6,875 nt of DNA, taken from NCBI GenBank assembly GCA_001313065.1, contig BBFD01000213.1:1-6875 (forward strand). Reading direction: 5' to 3'. Below the pieces are notes generated by a model. That model was not told the origin of the DNA, did no database searches, and saw nothing but the letters and a program-made list of their open reading frames with translations. The stretch comes from Silvimonas sp. JCM 19000 (GTDB lineage Bacteria; Pseudomonadota; Gammaproteobacteria; Burkholderiales; Chitinibacteraceae). Position numbers and translations under genes: made by a program. The number at the start of each line of letters is the position of its first letter. Within the stretch, counting starts at the first letter, position 1. Shown one piece after another: positions 6,843 to 6,875 of the stretch.

Positions 6843-6875
6843 TCAGGTTGCGGACCGCCGGAACGGAGGAGCCGT
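6843..6875 (-). CDS. Possible C-terminal end of a leftward gene, cut by the window
   Basis: Of the three minus-strand frames at the right edge, only one stops before the terminator: TAPPFRRSAT then TGA (6845-6843), 9 bases from the hairpin. That spacing fits the end of a gene, but ten residues cannot be identified. The alternative is a plus-strand gene starting just outside the window, since GGAGGAG at 6865-6871 looks like a strong ribosome site. The terminator direction favours the leftward reading. Confidence 0.25.
   Translation of the reverse strand, partial: TAPPFRRSAT

Noticed and set aside
6834..6875. tRNA or riboswitch at the right edge
   Set aside because: No T-loop, anticodon arm or known riboswitch core is visible in the few bases available.

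Overview
This is a GC-rich window from what looks like a Gram-negative bacterium. Protein content (XylB, Zur, GalT, GalK and an OFA-type transporter, all close to proteobacterial forms) and gene style suggest a betaproteobacterium, perhaps a Neisseriales/Chitinibacteraceae relative. That placement is inferred from recall of family sequences, not from a search.

Layout, left to right. (1) The C-terminal part of a xylulokinase (xylB, 1-794, +). (2) A Fur-family zinc uptake regulator (zur, 858-1345, +) followed by a strong hairpin terminator. (3) A two-gene Leloir-pathway operon, galT (1538-2594) and galK (2611-3755), 16 bp apart. (4) A REPIN-like inverted pair of palindromic repeats (about 3771-3910), then a textbook rho-independent terminator (3915-3955). 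(5) A 400-bp gene-free stretch holding a perfect 17-bp palindrome. (6) An OFA-family major facilitator transporter (4358-5685) with a 34-residue single-pass membrane protein gene 5 bp behind it (5691-5795) and a terminator. (7) On the minus strand, a two-gene toxin-antitoxin-like module: a small acidic-tailed protein (6561-6298) overlapping by 17 bp a FitB/VapC-type PIN-domain toxin (6314-5891). (8) A repeat-containing gene-free stretch and a minus-strand terminator that probably ends a gene lying to the right of the window.

The dominant oddity is that all six longer genes are broken by single-base length changes, eight in total: xylB two, zur one, galT two, galK one, the transporter one and the PIN toxin one. 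Every break can be repaired by adding or removing one base, most often in a short run of the same base, and the repaired proteins are full length with intact active-site motifs (xylB is cut only by the window edge). This argues for uncorrected sequencing errors rather than decay, although the transporter break falls exactly on a classic -1 slippery heptamer and deserves a separate look. Coordinates below are those of the sequence as given, spanning the breaks.

Functionally, galT and galK convert galactose to galactose-1-phosphate and then exchange it with UDP-glucose; galE and a galactose permease are not in the window. XylB phosphorylates xylulose. Zur represses zinc-uptake genes elsewhere. 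The transporter and its tiny partner probably move a small carboxylate. No clearly new multi-gene system is present; the best candidates for something under-described are the 34-residue transporter partner and the unclassified antitoxin-like protein.
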